Positions 1 to 10,304 of a DNA stretch of 64,000 bases are shown piece after piece. The notes below the pieces were generated by a model that did no database searches, had not been told where the DNA came from, and saw nothing but the letters and a program-made list of their open reading frames with translations. The number at the start of each line of letters is the position of its first letter. Position 1 is the first letter of the stretch. Location: the NCBI GenBank assembly GCA_019426215.1, contig CM033391.1, positions 13,008,708 to 13,072,707 on the forward strand, given 5' to 3'. Made by a program: the position numbers and the translations under genes. This DNA is from Buddleja alternifolia. Taxonomy: Eukaryota; Streptophyta; Magnoliopsida; Lamiales; Scrophulariaceae.

Positions 1-479
1 CTCAAACCGGACGGCTTTAGGGTATTATGTGTAGAGACACTCCTAAGGGCTTAATCGCTCGAGTGTCAAAGGCCACAAAACCAAACTAGGTCCTTATTCA
101 CTTAACACTTGCATTGGCTTGAGCTTAGCTCAAATTGGCATAATAATACAGTATTCTAGGCATGGTGCTCTTCGCCCCTAGTATCTATTAAGCCTGACTT
201 TTGCAGTCATACCATTGTTCAACCTCTTTTATTCTTGTTAAGCATACAAAGCTAACATTCTCAACTCATAACACGTGTAAAAATTCTAAGTTGATAATTC
301 TTGGATCAAGCCTTTAAATGTTTCAAAATGGTTGTCCACTCGACTCCTCTACCCTCGACTTATGTGCATATGTGAATCATCTTAAGGACAATCTAGTCAC
401 GTTTAGGGTCCCACAAGAAAGGAAACGATGTGTATAGTAAGAAAAGTCAAAATTAATAGAGAAAACATGCCATTGATTC

Positions 480-1070
480 AAATTAACCATTCTCAATGCA
501 TCGAGTGAAGGGTTAAAATTCTATCCAAAAATTTGTTATGCTTGAATTTTCACAAAAATCAGTACAAAACACATGCAATAGCAACGATTCTCCCAAACTT
601 GAGCTAAAAACAAGATCACATGACACATAAGATTAATAAGCGCTACTCATACCACCACCCCCCCCAAAACTTAAATTCAACATTGCCCTCAATGTTGACT
701 CAATCATACATACTCAAAAGGGGGTAAACGAGAGTACTTACAACAAGGGTGCTAAAAAGCAACCCTTAATCACAAGAGATCCACTTATCCGCATTGAAAA
801 ATTCTCCAAAGCAAAACTCGGTTACTACATTTCATGTACTCACAATACAAAACCATCAAGACCTAAAGAGATGCATGCCAAAAGTGCATGCTTGAACATA
901 ACACAAAGAAATAAACTAAACAAGACAAAAACAAAATCAAAAAGAAAAGAAAACTTACAAACTTGGGTTGTCTCCCAAGAAGCGCTTTTTATAGTCAACA
1001 ACTTGACTTTACCGAGTCGACTCAAGAAGGATGACGCATGAATGCTTTGTCCACTCCTCAATCAAGAATG
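480..1070. repeat. Direct repeat copy 1 (about 590 bp)
   Basis: This segment matches 1791-2385 almost base for base, from the shared AAATTAACCATTCTC at its left end to ATCAAGAATGA at its right end, with a few substitutions and small indels. Both copies carry the poly-C tract, the AAAACTTAAATTCAAC block and the TTGGGTTGTCTCCCAAG block. The offset is about 1.3 kb, so this is a segmental duplication inside the retrotransposon remnant rather than an LTR pair: no TG/CA termini or PBS/PPT fit. Confidence 0.85.
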
Positions 1071-1540
1071 AAACTTGGCTCGGTGTTTGTGAGAAATAGC
1101 TTGACTAGGGACCAAGCAATCATCCACTCAAGAATTTGTTTAAAGTCCATCAACACCCTTATCATCCTTTCTTCCTCATGCGTTGGGTAATGATATGGAC
1201 TATTCTCTAAGTCATGGACACTAGCTCTTTTTCCTTCACGCATTGAAGTGACAAACTTGGAGTTCATGATGTAGGACTCGAGGAGATTATTGGTTTTTCT
1301 TTCCTGAAAAAGCTCAACACTAAAAGGATCAAAAACATCAATGTGTAAAGATAATGTAGAATCAACTGGATGCTTAAAAACCTTATAGTCATCACAAATA
1401 ACCATGTCATCTCCTACAATAGAGGACAACTTACCATCATGAACATTAATTGCCTCTATACCCGTGGAGCTATATAGAAACCTTTCCAATTCTGCTACTA
1501 TTTCAAACGCTTGAATGTTAAACTCATCACGCTCGGGCAT
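1058..1540 (-). CDS. Hypothetical 160-aa retrotransposon-associated ORF
   Basis: A minus-strand frame of 160 codons starts with MPERDEFNIQAFEIV and ends near FLTNTEPSFILD. It is acidic and has no recognised catalytic motif, signal peptide or membrane segment. It lies between the two copies of a 590-bp direct repeat and inside Athila-like sequence, so it is most likely a piece of a retrotransposon coding region (a post-pol or gag-derived fragment) and not a host gene. The start is the first ATG in the frame and has no independent support. I do not recognise the family. Confidence 0.35.
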   Translation of the reverse strand: MPERDEFNIQAFEIVAELERFLYSSTGIEAINVHDGKLSSIVGDDMVICDDYKVFKHPVDSTLSLHIDVFDPFSVELFQERKTNNLLESYIMNSKFVTSMREGKRASVHDLENSPYHYPTHEEERMIRVLMDFKQILEWMIAWSLVKLFLTNTEPSFILD

Positions 1541-1790
1541 TGGAAAAAAAAATGTAAAAAATCAAAGCAGAACCAAATATGCAAATCAATATGACTAATA
1601 AGAACGCAATGACATGAATTCAATCAAAATTAAAATATAACAAGTCATGTTACCCTTAACATCGGCAAAGGGTGTGGTGTAATAAATTTCATGGCATCAA
1701 AAACTTGACACAAGCATAATACCTAACGGATGCTTTAAATGAATGGTTGTCCAGCTAGTGTACTAGTCGTGGTAGTAATAAAAGTGGACA

Positions 1791-2385
1791 AAATTAACCA
1801 TTCTCAATGCATCCGGGTTAAAATTCTATCCAAAAATTTGTTATGCTTGAATTTTCACAAAAATCAGTACAAAACACATGCAATAGCAACGATTCCCCCA
1901 AACTTGAGCTAAAAACAAGATCACATGACACATAAGATTAATAAGCGCTACTCATACCACCACCCCCCCCAAAACTTAAATTCAACATTGCCCTCAATGT
2001 TGACTCAATCATACATACTCAAAAGGGGGTAAACGAGAGTACTTACAACAAAGGTGCTAAAAAGAAACCCTTAATCACAGGAGATCCACTCCAAGCTCAA
2101 ATCCGCATTGAAAAATTCTTCAAAGCAAAACTCGGCTACTACATTTCATGTACTCACAATACAAAACCATCAAGACTTAAAGAGATGCATGCCAAAAGTG
2201 CATGCTTGAACATAACATAAAGAAATAAAGTAAACAAGACAAAAACGAAATCAAAAAGAAAAGAAAACTTACAAACTTGGGTTGTCTCCCAAGAAGCGCT
2301 TTTTTATAGTCATTAGCTTGACTTTACCGAGTCGACTCCAGGAGGATGACGCATGAATGCTTTGTTCACTCTCCAATCAAGAATG
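1791..2385. repeat. Direct repeat copy 2 (about 595 bp)
   Basis: Second copy of the repeat at 480-1070. It differs by a short deletion after CAATGCATC, a few substitutions, and one short insertion (CCAAGCTCAAA) near position 2090. Just beyond its right end the two sequences diverge completely, which fixes the duplication border to within a few bases. Confidence 0.85.
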
Positions 2386-2389
2386 ACTA

Positions 2390-3600
2390 AGGCACATGCT
2401 AACACCCTTATCCAAATCTATTCTCTATCAACATATTGAAGTGGGAGTTACTCCTCGAATTATTAGACTCCTATTGCTTTTGGTGGACTCCTATTGCTTT
2501 GGTGGAAACTCCTTAGTTAACTATTACCCGATGTCTCGGTTCATAATAATCCTATGATTAGTTGACGGTTCTCTAAATATGTCTATCCGAGAATCTAATC
2601 AATAACCACGCATTAATGTTCTAGAGTTTCCCCGGATAAATCCGGCTAACAGCACCCGAAAATCTTTACCTATCTCTAGGGCAATTCCTCATTTGTTTCG
2701 GATGATGTGTTAATTCCCTTGAACCTTAACCTATCTTCTCTCGAATGACTAGATTAGGCAAGATAGCAAGCATGTGGTGATCAAGAACATGATTGGAATA
2801 AAAGCATAAAATTAACACATAAAGCAACAAGAGAATTAATACAAAAAATCACTTCACATATATTGACTCATAAATTTGGCCTTCACATGGCCTTAGTTCT
2901 ACAAAATTAGTTCATCATCAATAGCTCAAGAAGATCTAGAACAATCATATACATAATTATGAACATAAACATGTAATGAAAGCAAGTAAAACTCCCTAAG
3001 GCTTGGTTGATGATGAATCCTAGTTTGAAACTTCAATCTATCGCTTAATCCCAATCCCCCTTCTTCTCCCTCCAAGATTGATGAATTTTCGGCTCAAAAT
3101 CCCAGAAAAATGCCTTCCTTCCCCAGATTTTCGAACTCTTTCTAATTGTTGCACCGGGGGCCAAGCGTGAGCAAATCGTGAGCAAATCGGTTGATGGGTT
3201 TTATAGTTTTCAAAAAACTGTTGCACCGGCGGCCAAGCGTGAGCAAATCGGCACCCAGGCGCGGTCCAGGTGACGTAATTGACTTGGGAAAGAAGTTGAA
3301 GGGCGCCCAGGTGTGGTCAAATAGCGCCTAGGCGCGATTATGCCTAACTTCAGCCTGTTTCTTGCTTGTTCGGGCGCCCAGGCGTGATTATGGCTGCGCT
3401 TGGGCGTGGAGGTGCGAGCAAAAATTGTTTTATATGTCATTTTTCCGCCCTTTCTTCGTTTGCATCCATTTACAACCTGAAATCACTTCACACATGGATT
3501 AAACGCAAATGTGGCAAGAATCAAGCGTTAAATGAACCTAAAACATAAACACAACGGGCATGAAAACACGTAAAAATAACTTTTATCAAATCTCTCCATC
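2390..3600 (-). mobile_element. Probable LTR or adjacent region of the Athila-like element
   Basis: The minus strand reads GAACTAAGGCCATGTGAAGG and then a long non-coding stretch typical of a plant gypsy LTR. Between 3150 and 3420 are several copies of a GC-rich motif of the type GGCGCCCAGGCGYG, which recurs in LTR or leader regions of gypsy elements. Short frames in this part overlap on both strands and look like by-products of the GC-rich motif. No gene is supported. Termini and target duplication were not found. Confidence 0.35.
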
Positions 3601-4380
3601 TTTTTCCCGTCCAAGCCCTGGTTTGGCGACGGTCGAAACCCTAGTAGCCTCGAAAACTATGACTATGTTTGTTTCACTAATGATCCTGTCTTTCTAAGTA
3701 GAGATAACCAATCCCTCTTATAAGACTATGCTCTGGCCGGAGACTTTTTCGATCATTCAATTTCATTCAAAAACATAGGAAATGCCAGGCTGTTAACCCT
3801 GGATGGATCCCTTGACGACTGCCATCTGTTCTGCTGTACTACCAGACTATATAGAACATACACGCCGTATGACTCTCCTGGAGTGCACGTGTATATCCAA
3901 GTATAGTGGGTAGTACCATTTCCAATGACATCTCAGGTCCAAGGATTATTTCAAACTACGAAAATCAAGGACTCCAAGTTTGACAGTACCAATGAGGAAT
4001 CCTTAGTGGGTCCGTTCACTTCCATACTCACCCAAAGTATGAATCTTCATACATGTATTGGCCATACTAGCCATTGACAATGGAACACGTCAACCTCTTG
4101 GAAGAGTTACACGCACGAACAAGTCTTGGCGAGACCAGTGATATCCCACGTCTCACAGCCTCTATGACTTGGAACGTGTTTTAAGATTACGGTCTTTGAG
4201 AGCATTTCATAGGTATCCTGACCGCCTCCCCTAGCCAAATATAATCCATGAAATCTTAACTATACTCTCCTGAGTAGTCGACAATAAAGAAGCATTCCAA
4301 CAATTTTGATATAATCTAAATGATAATACTAACATAGTGTTTACGATCCAATGATCAAGCCAACATATGGCTCGCCGGGC
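3601..4380. other. Unassigned non-coding stretch, possibly an LTR fragment
   Basis: No reading frame of note. The sequence has a balanced base composition unlike the AT-rich flanks and contains phrases such as GTTTGACAGTACCAATGAGG that I associate with plant copia LTRs, but I cannot place termini, a PBS or a PPT. I see nothing else in it. Confidence 0.25.
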
Positions 4381-4430
4381 ATACACCACCTTCATTTTAA
4401 TGATAAAAGTCTGGTTCTTTCACAGGGCTT

Positions 4431-4765
4431 TCCTTTTAGAACCCGACCTTTTGCTGTTGGGTTTCCCGACCTTTCGTATACATGATTTTTATTTTTAGAA
4501 CTCCGACTTTCGCTCTAGCGTTACCCGGCCTTTTGCACGTAGGACTTTTAGTTTTAGAACCTGGCCATTCCCTCTCGAGTTGCCCGACCTTTCGCACACA
4601 GGACTTTTAGTTTTAGAACCCGGTCTTTTGCTCTCGAATTGCCCGGCCTTTCGCACACATGCCTTTTATTTTTCGAACCCTGTCTTTTGCTCTCAGATTG
4701 CTAGCCTTTCGCACACATGACTTTTATTTTTAGAACTCGACCTTTTACTCTCGGTGAGTGAATGG
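4431..4765. repeat. 59-bp minisatellite, about 5.5 copies
   Basis: A tandem array with unit landmarks TTTTAGAAC, then CTTTTGCTCTCG, then TTGCCCGGCCTTTCGCACAC. The landmark AGAAC or its variant recurs at 4438, 4497, 4556, 4615, 4674 and 4732, giving spacings of 59, 59, 59, 59 and 58. Copies differ from each other at roughly 10-20 percent of positions, so the array is not very recent. It ends just before a GA microsatellite. Confidence 0.9.
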
Positions 4766-4785
4766 AATTGATGGGTGATGAGGGG

Positions 4786-4789
<4 letters not shown>

Positions 4790-4827
<38 letters not shown>
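4790..4827. repeat. (GA)n microsatellite
   Basis: About 18 uninterrupted GA dinucleotides, followed by a GGGA interruption. It separates the 59-bp minisatellite from the foldback element to the right. Confidence 0.95.
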
Positions 4828-4830
<3 letters not shown>

Positions 4831-4861
4831 AGGTTTTTAGGGGATTGTTTGGTTGTAATAT

Positions 4862-5985
4862 GTTTGTGGGAAAAATTAAATAAATAATATAAAAATAAAT
4901 ATTAATTATTAAAATAATATAAATTTAATTAGATATCAGAAAATAACACATTTCGCTGTCGGGTATAGCGGAATCTGACTGATTCCGCTGTACCCGACAG
5001 TGGAATCAATAAAATATTATTTTTAAAAAATAACTATTGCATTCCGCTGTAAGGTACAGTGGAATGCAATATAATATTTTTATTTTTTAAATAGCTATTA
5101 CATTCCGCTATCAGGTACAGCGGAATCCAATATAATTTTTTTTTAATTAAATAATAGTTTTTTTTTATTTTCGGCTCATTTTTCTCCCTTTTGTTACATA
5201 ATTTGATTTTGACTTGAACATATAAATTGTAGACTTTTATATAGACTTTGTATTCGCACAAGATTGGACTTATTTTGATGCCTGGGTGACGGAATAGGCT
5301 AGCAAAAAGGTAACATTTGTTCAAGTCCATTCTTGCCGTATTCCTTCACCCGGGCACCGAAATGAGTCCATTCTTATACAGTTACTAAGTTTATATGAAT
5401 ATCTACAATTTATATGTTCAAGTCAAAACACAAAAATGTACAAAAAAGAGAGAAAAATGAGCCAAAAATAAGAAAAAAAACCCATTAATTTCTTAAAAAA
5501 ATTGCTTAAATGTTGCTTTTGTGCTTGCCGTATTCTTTCACCTGGGCATCAAAATGAGTCTATTTTTGTGCGATTACAAATTTTATATGAAAATTTACAA
5601 TTTATGTGTTCAAGTCAAAACCCAAAAATGAACCAAAAAAGGGAGAAATATGAGCCGAAAACAAAAATAAACTCATTATTTTCTTTTAAAAATTACTCTA
5701 ATGCGTCCTTTTTACTTGCCGTATTTTTTCACCCGAGTATAGAAGTGAGTCCATTTTTGTGCGATTACAAAATCTATAGAAAAGTCTACAATTTAAATAT
5801 TCTAGTTGAAACCCAAAAATACAAGAAAAAGGGAGAAAAATGAGCCGAAAATAAAGAAAAAAATTATTATTTAATTAAAAAAGAACCTCTGTACCCAATA
5901 GCGTAATGTGCTATTTTCTGATATCTAATTAAAGTTATATTATTTTAATAATTAATATTTATTTAATTTTCCCTATTTTTGTGTT
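4862..5985. mobile_element. Foldback-type non-autonomous DNA element, about 1.1 kb
   Basis: The left end (around 4866-4960: GGGAAAAATTAAATAAAT through AATTAGATATCAGAAAAT) is the reverse complement of the right end (around 5900-5975: ATTTTCTGATATCTAATTA through TTTAATTTTCCC). The inner arms are also inverted repeats: TTTCGGCTCATTTTTCTCCC at 5170 faces the complementary GGGAGAAAAATGAGCCGAAA near 5831. Short hairpins with the core ATTCCGCTGTACCYGACAG repeat at 4950-5125. No transposase frame is present; translated frames here are AT-rich noise. The long, partly repetitive inverted arms are typical of foldback elements. Target duplication was not identified, so the outer border is good to about 10 bp. 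Confidence 0.7.
5330..5860. repeat. About 190-bp tandem repeats in the right arm of the foldback element (3 copies)
   Basis: Three head-to-tail copies start near 5335, 5526 and 5717. Each begins with CTTGCCGTATTYYTTCACC, continues through a block ending CAAGTCAAAACMCAAAAATG, and ends in GAGAAAAATGAGCC. One copy in the opposite orientation occupies about 5160-5320 in the left arm. Expansion of the arm by tandem duplication explains the unequal arm lengths. Confidence 0.75.
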
Positions 5986-6410
5986 GGAAGTGTTATTAAT
6001 TTATATAATTTTTGAATGAATATTCGTGGACGACTCACATATATGAACTTTAGTGATTAAAATATGATTTTGTTTATATTGTGAAAGTCTTGTTGTTGTA
6101 ATCACTGGACATGACTCATCCAAAGGGTGAACGTTTTTAAAAATTTCTTTCCCATGAATCCAAATAATGAGCTACCTAACACAAATTTCGTGATTAAATT
6201 ACTCTAGTGAAAGGGCTTACAATTGGAATTTCCATCAAACACAAAATCAATGAGATCTGCCCTAATTGGTTGGCATGCCACCTCTTGAAAATTAATTTTT
6301 CATAGAAATCTTTTTGAAAAATACATTTGTATGGCATTCTATCAAAACTTTTTTATTAAAAAAAAATCTCAAAGTTTCTATTTTTATCTTATAATATTTG
6401 GAAAAACTAG
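5986..6410. other. AT-rich intergenic stretch
   Basis: No reading frame, repeat structure or terminal motif that I can support. Base composition is like the general AT-rich background. Confidence 0.6.
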
Positions 6411-6955
6411 GGCTGCGTATGGTTATGTTTTCAGAATTGCATTTTCATTTTTTGGATTACCAGAAAATGAAAATGCACACTTTTAGGTAAATTCTATAGA
6501 AAATACTCAAATTTTAAATTCTACAGAAAATACTCAAATTTTAAATTCTACTACACATTCCCCTATACAACAACCAATTATTTCACCATTTCAATCAATT
6601 CATAATCTTTCATTATTAATTACACCATCCCACTTTTCAATTAATTATCTTTCTTACTTTATCATATTTTATAATAACTAAATATATATGTATATATAAT
6701 ACACACACATACTTTATATCAAATCATTCATATATATATATATATATATATACACACATTCATAATTAATTCAATTACTTCATATATCAAATCTCAATAA
6801 AATTCAACTTTATGTCACATCAAACACCACTTCCAACTATTTTTTAAAAACACATCCAAACAAACAATAAAAATCAATATTTTCACACGAATTTCTATAC
6901 ACATTTTAAAAAAAAAACTCAGAATTTAACTCAGAAAATATAACCATACGGAGCC
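6411..6955. mobile_element. MITE, about 545 bp
   Basis: The left end GGCTGCGTATGGTTATGTTT is matched by the reverse complement of the right end (AAATATAACCATACGGAGCC). The interior is AT-rich with no coding capacity and an internal (TA)n run near 6730. The terminal sequence resembles Harbinger/Tourist or hAT MITEs (GGCTNYGTTTGGTT), but the flanking trinucleotides TAG and GTA do not match, so the superfamily stays open. Confidence 0.65.
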
Positions 6956-8458
6956 GTATTTTTTGGAAAAATTCTTGCAAAAAAAGAGAAAAAATATTTA
7001 CTATTCATGATTTGACAGTTTCTCATTGATTACAAGGGCTTTATTCGGCTATTCGCAATACTAAGTGGCAAAGTAATAACATATTTTAATGCAAAATAAC
7101 ATAAGGTGCAAAATAACATTCACTTTGCCTATTATTTTACATCTACATCGATGAGTTTGACTAAAATTTGTATATGGAAAATTATGTCTAAACACCAATC
7201 CAAATAAATTTTTAATAAAAAAGGCATATCATATCAAGCCTGATCATTACATATTTTTTCTCTAAAAAAACTCATCTAAATACACTTTTAACTCCACTTT
7301 TCTTAACCCTAAAAAATATTTTCTCCACTTTTTCACGGAAAAAAATTCTTTGAGATGGACATGTCATCCAACTAAACCCGATTATTCACCACAATCTAAA
7401 TTGACCCTCCACCTAATGGACTAAAAATAGAACTTGGGCCAATCTTCAACTCAGATGGGCCAACATCTTATTGGGCTGGACCCTTACATATTCCAACATT
7501 ACATAGCAATATGAAGAATTACAAGATAAGTCCAACAATAAGAATATTTTAAGCACATGCTAGTGTGATGATTGAGAGGGAGGATATGTAAATTCATAAA
7601 TTTTAAGAATATAATAACTAATTGTCACTAATTTTATCAATAATAGTGAGAACAATTTCATTGTCACCAATTGTGATGAGCTACAATTTATATATAATTT
7701 TTAGCACTATTAAACTTTTGAAAATTATTTTAGTGATTAAACAAAAATTTTTGTCACTCAATATATAATTAAAAACAATTTAGACATAATCACTTAACAA
7801 AATTATATATGACCTAAATAATGGATCAAAAATGAAAATTTTACGCTTTTCGCAATTGCTCTTTCAAAGGACGAGGAATAAGAGATTTTATAACACAAAA
7901 GAATATGAAGACAATAAAAATATTGTCCAAGACTCTATGACTATGTGACAAGTGCATTTCGCATTCGAAAGTTCTATGTAATTATAAGACTTGTCCGAAA
8001 AGAATGTTGTCAAAGGCAACTTTGAAATGGTAAAGGGTTTTATCAGTCAATGTTGAAAGTTCTGACTGAATTAACTACAGCAATTTGGAGACTGATAACA
8101 ATACTCAGAGTCTCATATGATACACTAAAGATAAGATAAAATGAAATCTTAATCACCATCACAGTTTGAATCCACAACATATCTCGAAAGACCCTTATTA
8201 ATTAGGAATTCCGACTAATTGTGGTCTAATTTGGCAGACAACCACGAGTAGTATCGAGACGCATAGGTTTACTAGGTCAATGACGGGAATTAGTATTTTA
8301 TAAATACAGACTACTTAATTAAATGCCCAATCGTCAATATATGTATAATAAATTCAATAGAATGATCATGATACGTAAGTATATATATCCAAATGCATAA
8401 GATAATATACTGCGTCACTTGCAATTGAAGTGTAGCAAATAGAACTATTGAAGTATTG
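6956..8458. other. AT-rich stretch without a gene; possible transposon remnant at 7600-7800
   Basis: No coding frame is convincing. Around 7610-7790 there are scattered TTGTCACTAA/AGTGAGAAC-type motifs in both orientations. They resemble the subterminal repeats seen next to the CACTA end at 30068 and may mark a decayed relative. The rest shows nothing I can name. Confidence 0.4.
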
Positions 8459-8989
8459 CTGATAATGGTAAAAATTGCCAGACAATGAATGTCACGTGAT
8501 GGACCACATGGGGTAGTGGAATCGATCCAACACACGAAAAATTAGGTTGGGGGTAGGTTAATATATAGACTGCACTCGAATGTAGCGAGCTGCCTACGTA
8601 CCCCATGTATGTGAAATCAAGTCAGTTCGTAGTTCTGTATTGGTTTTACTCTCAGTTCTTGCCAGTTGATTTTTTTGGAGAGAATAGATAATAACACTAC
8701 CACAAAAAAGTCCTATTACAGCGCACCTATGGCAGCGGTTTTGAAAACTGCTGTAATAGGGGGTACTCGGTTCGGACCTATGACAGCGGTTCGAGCCGAA
8801 CCGCTGTCATAGGGGTGTCAAAAAAAAAAAAAAAAAAATTGGACTTTTGGCAGCGGTTCGGCCGGAACCGCTGCCAAAAGTTGTCAAAAAAAAAAAAAAA
8901 ATTTTTTTTTGAACTTTGTGGCAGCGGTTCTGCCCGAACCGCTGCCAAAAGTTCAAAATTTGGGCGGGTTTATTTCAAACCGGCCCCCC

Positions 8990-9195
8990 CTCTCTCTCAC
9001 TCTCACTCTCACTCTCTCACTCTCTCTCTCTCTCTCTCTCTCAACTCTCTCACCACCACCACCACCGCCGACGCCCACCTCCGCCTCTGCCGCCGACGCC
9101 GACGCCGCCCACCTCCTCCGCCGCCTCCGCCGCCCACCTCCGCCGCCGCCGACCCCGCCCACCTCCGCCGCCGCCGACGCCGCCGCCTTCTTCCA
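8990..9195. repeat. (CT)n tract followed by CCG/CCGACG-rich simple repeat
   Basis: A (CT)n run at about 8993-9045 grades into CACCACCAC and then a GC-rich stretch dominated by CCGCCGACG and CCGCCTCCG units up to about 9190. Several overlapping frames on both strands encode only Ser/Leu or Pro/Arg homopolymer-like peptides, so this is simple sequence inside the CACTA element, not a gene. Confidence 0.9.
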
Positions 9196-9224
9196 TTTAG
9201 TTTTGGTATTTTTTTAGATAAATA

Positions 9225-9606
9225 TACACACACACACACACACATAGAGTATATATAGATGTATGTATATGTGGGTGTATGCATATATGTGTGGGTGTAT
9301 GTATATTTGTGTATGTGTGGGTGTATTTATATTTGTGTATATGTGGGTGTATGTGTATGTATATTTGTGTATGAATATTTGTGTATGTATATATGTGGAT
9401 GGGTGTATGTATATTTGTGTATATGTTCATGGGTGTATGCATATATGTGTATATGTTAATGGGTGTATTTGTGTATGTGTGGGTGTGTGTGGGTGTGTGT
9501 ATATTTGTGTATGTATATATGTGGATGGGTGTATGTATACTTGTGTATATGTTGATGGGTGTATGTATATTTGTGTATGTGTGGGTGTACGTATATTTGT
9601 GTATTT
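9225..9606. repeat. (AC)n and degenerate GTGTATGTATAT-type microsatellite
   Basis: An (AC)n run is followed by about 350 bp of TATGTGGGTGTATGT and TATTTGTGTATGT units in irregular order. All six frames give repetitive Val/Tyr/Cys or Thr/His/Ile strings. This is tandem simple sequence, not coding sequence. Confidence 0.93.
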
Positions 9607-9637
9607 ATGAAAATATTTCTCGGTTGAAATTTTGCGG

Positions 9638-9917
9638 TGTTGGAATAACACAAAATTCATAAGGTCATAGAGAAACGGCATTCTGAACAAAACGCAAGAC
9701 TTTGTCTTGCGCTCTCGTGATTTTAGCTATCCAAGATCGTTTAAGGCCTCAAATACGTGTTTTATTACAAAATACGTATTTATGTAATAAAACGCGTATT
9801 TGAGGCCTTAAACGATCTCGGATGGCTAAAATCACGAGAGCGCAAGATAAACTTGCGTTTTGTTCAGAATGTCGTTTCGCTATGACCGTGTGAATTTCGT
9901 GTCATTCCGACATGGTA
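9638..9917. repeat. Near-perfect hairpin, arms about 130 bp, inside the CACTA element
   Basis: The arm 9638-9769 (GTTGGAATAACAC at its base, GTGTTTTATTAC at its tip) pairs with 9784-9917 (GTAATAAAACGCG at the tip, TGTCATTCCGAC at the base). The loop is about 14 bp. By eye, most positions pair, with scattered mismatches such as CTATCCAAGATCG against CGATCTCGGATGG. Transcribed, it would form one long double-stranded stem that could feed small-RNA processing. It is either part of the CACTA family or a small nested inverted-repeat element; no target duplication is evident. Confidence 0.88.
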
Positions 9918-10304
9918 ACATTATAAACGATAAAATAAAATTAAAAAAAAATAAATATACCACCCTATGGCAGCGGTTCAGCCGGAACCGCTGCCATAGG
10001 GTCCAATTTTTTTTTTTTTTTTAAATAAATGACCCTATGACAGCGGTTCTGCCGAAACCGCTGCCATAGGGTCACCCTACTGCAGCGGTTTCTATAGAAC
10101 CGCTGTCATAGGGTGACCTATGACAGCGGTTCCGGAACCGCTGCCATAGGGTTTTGACCTATGGTAGCGGTACCTATGGCAGCGGTTCAAAACCGCTGTA
10201 ATAGGCCCAAAAAAACCGCTGCTATAGGTCATTTCTGTAGTAGTGTAAGCCTTTCCCAGCTCCTCTAAGGCATTTATAGGGAGCTAGTAGTGAGCTATGG
10301 GCCA

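Larger units (their letters stand above)
1..2400 (-). mobile_element. Ty3/gypsy (Athila-like) retrotransposon remnant, 3' internal region
   Basis: Read on the minus strand, this stretch contains twice the sequence around AGCGCTTCTTGGGAGACAAC, which I know as a frequent signature just after the pol gene of Athila-like plant Ty3/gypsy elements. It also holds a 160-codon minus-strand reading frame and a C-rich tract (a G-rich purine tract on the minus strand) before an A/T-rich stretch. No protease, reverse transcriptase or integrase motif is visible, so this is only the 3' part of an element that extends left of the window or has lost its pol. The family call rests on the signature and on memory of similar sequences. 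The exact lineage and borders are uncertain. Confidence 0.5.
8695..10245. mobile_element. Non-autonomous CACTA (En/Spm-type) transposon, 1551 bp, TSD TAA
   Basis: The left end is CACTACCACAAAAAAG and the right end is CTGTAGTAGTG, the inverted CACTA terminus. The element is flanked by TAA at 8692-8694 and at 10246-10248, the 3-bp duplication expected for CACTA transposition. Both ends carry arrays of short palindromes with the core CAGCGGTTC...GAACCGCTG, usually flanked by CCTATGR/YCATAGG, at 8717-8950 and 9966-10225. Between the ends are low-complexity tracts and a large hairpin, and no transposase. It is inserted in the left LTR of the surrounding gypsy element, so it is younger than that element. 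Confidence 0.92.

Noticed and set aside
3366..3548. Plus-strand frame in the GC-rich motif region
   Set aside because: Overlaps minus-strand frames of the same repeats. Composition reflects GGCGCCCAGGCG-type motifs in an LTR-like region.
6411..6955. Assigning the MITE to Tourist on end similarity
   Set aside because: Ends resemble it, but the flanking bases TAG/GTA are not a TTA/TAA duplication and the interior does not match the two Tourist-like copies.
8717..8950. Regularly spaced short palindromes resembling a CRISPR-like array
   Set aside because: They are palindromic CAGCGGTT/AACCGCTG subterminal repeats of a CACTA element, present at both ends, in plant nuclear DNA. Spacers are not uniform.
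8815..9258. Pro/Arg/Ser-rich frames on both strands, candidate coding gene
   Set aside because: All derive from (CT)n and CCG-type simple repeats. Overlapping frames on both strands are equally open.
9259..9690. Cys/Val/Tyr-rich frames of up to 115 codons
   Set aside because: Translation of GTGTATGT-type microsatellite. No start context or domain.
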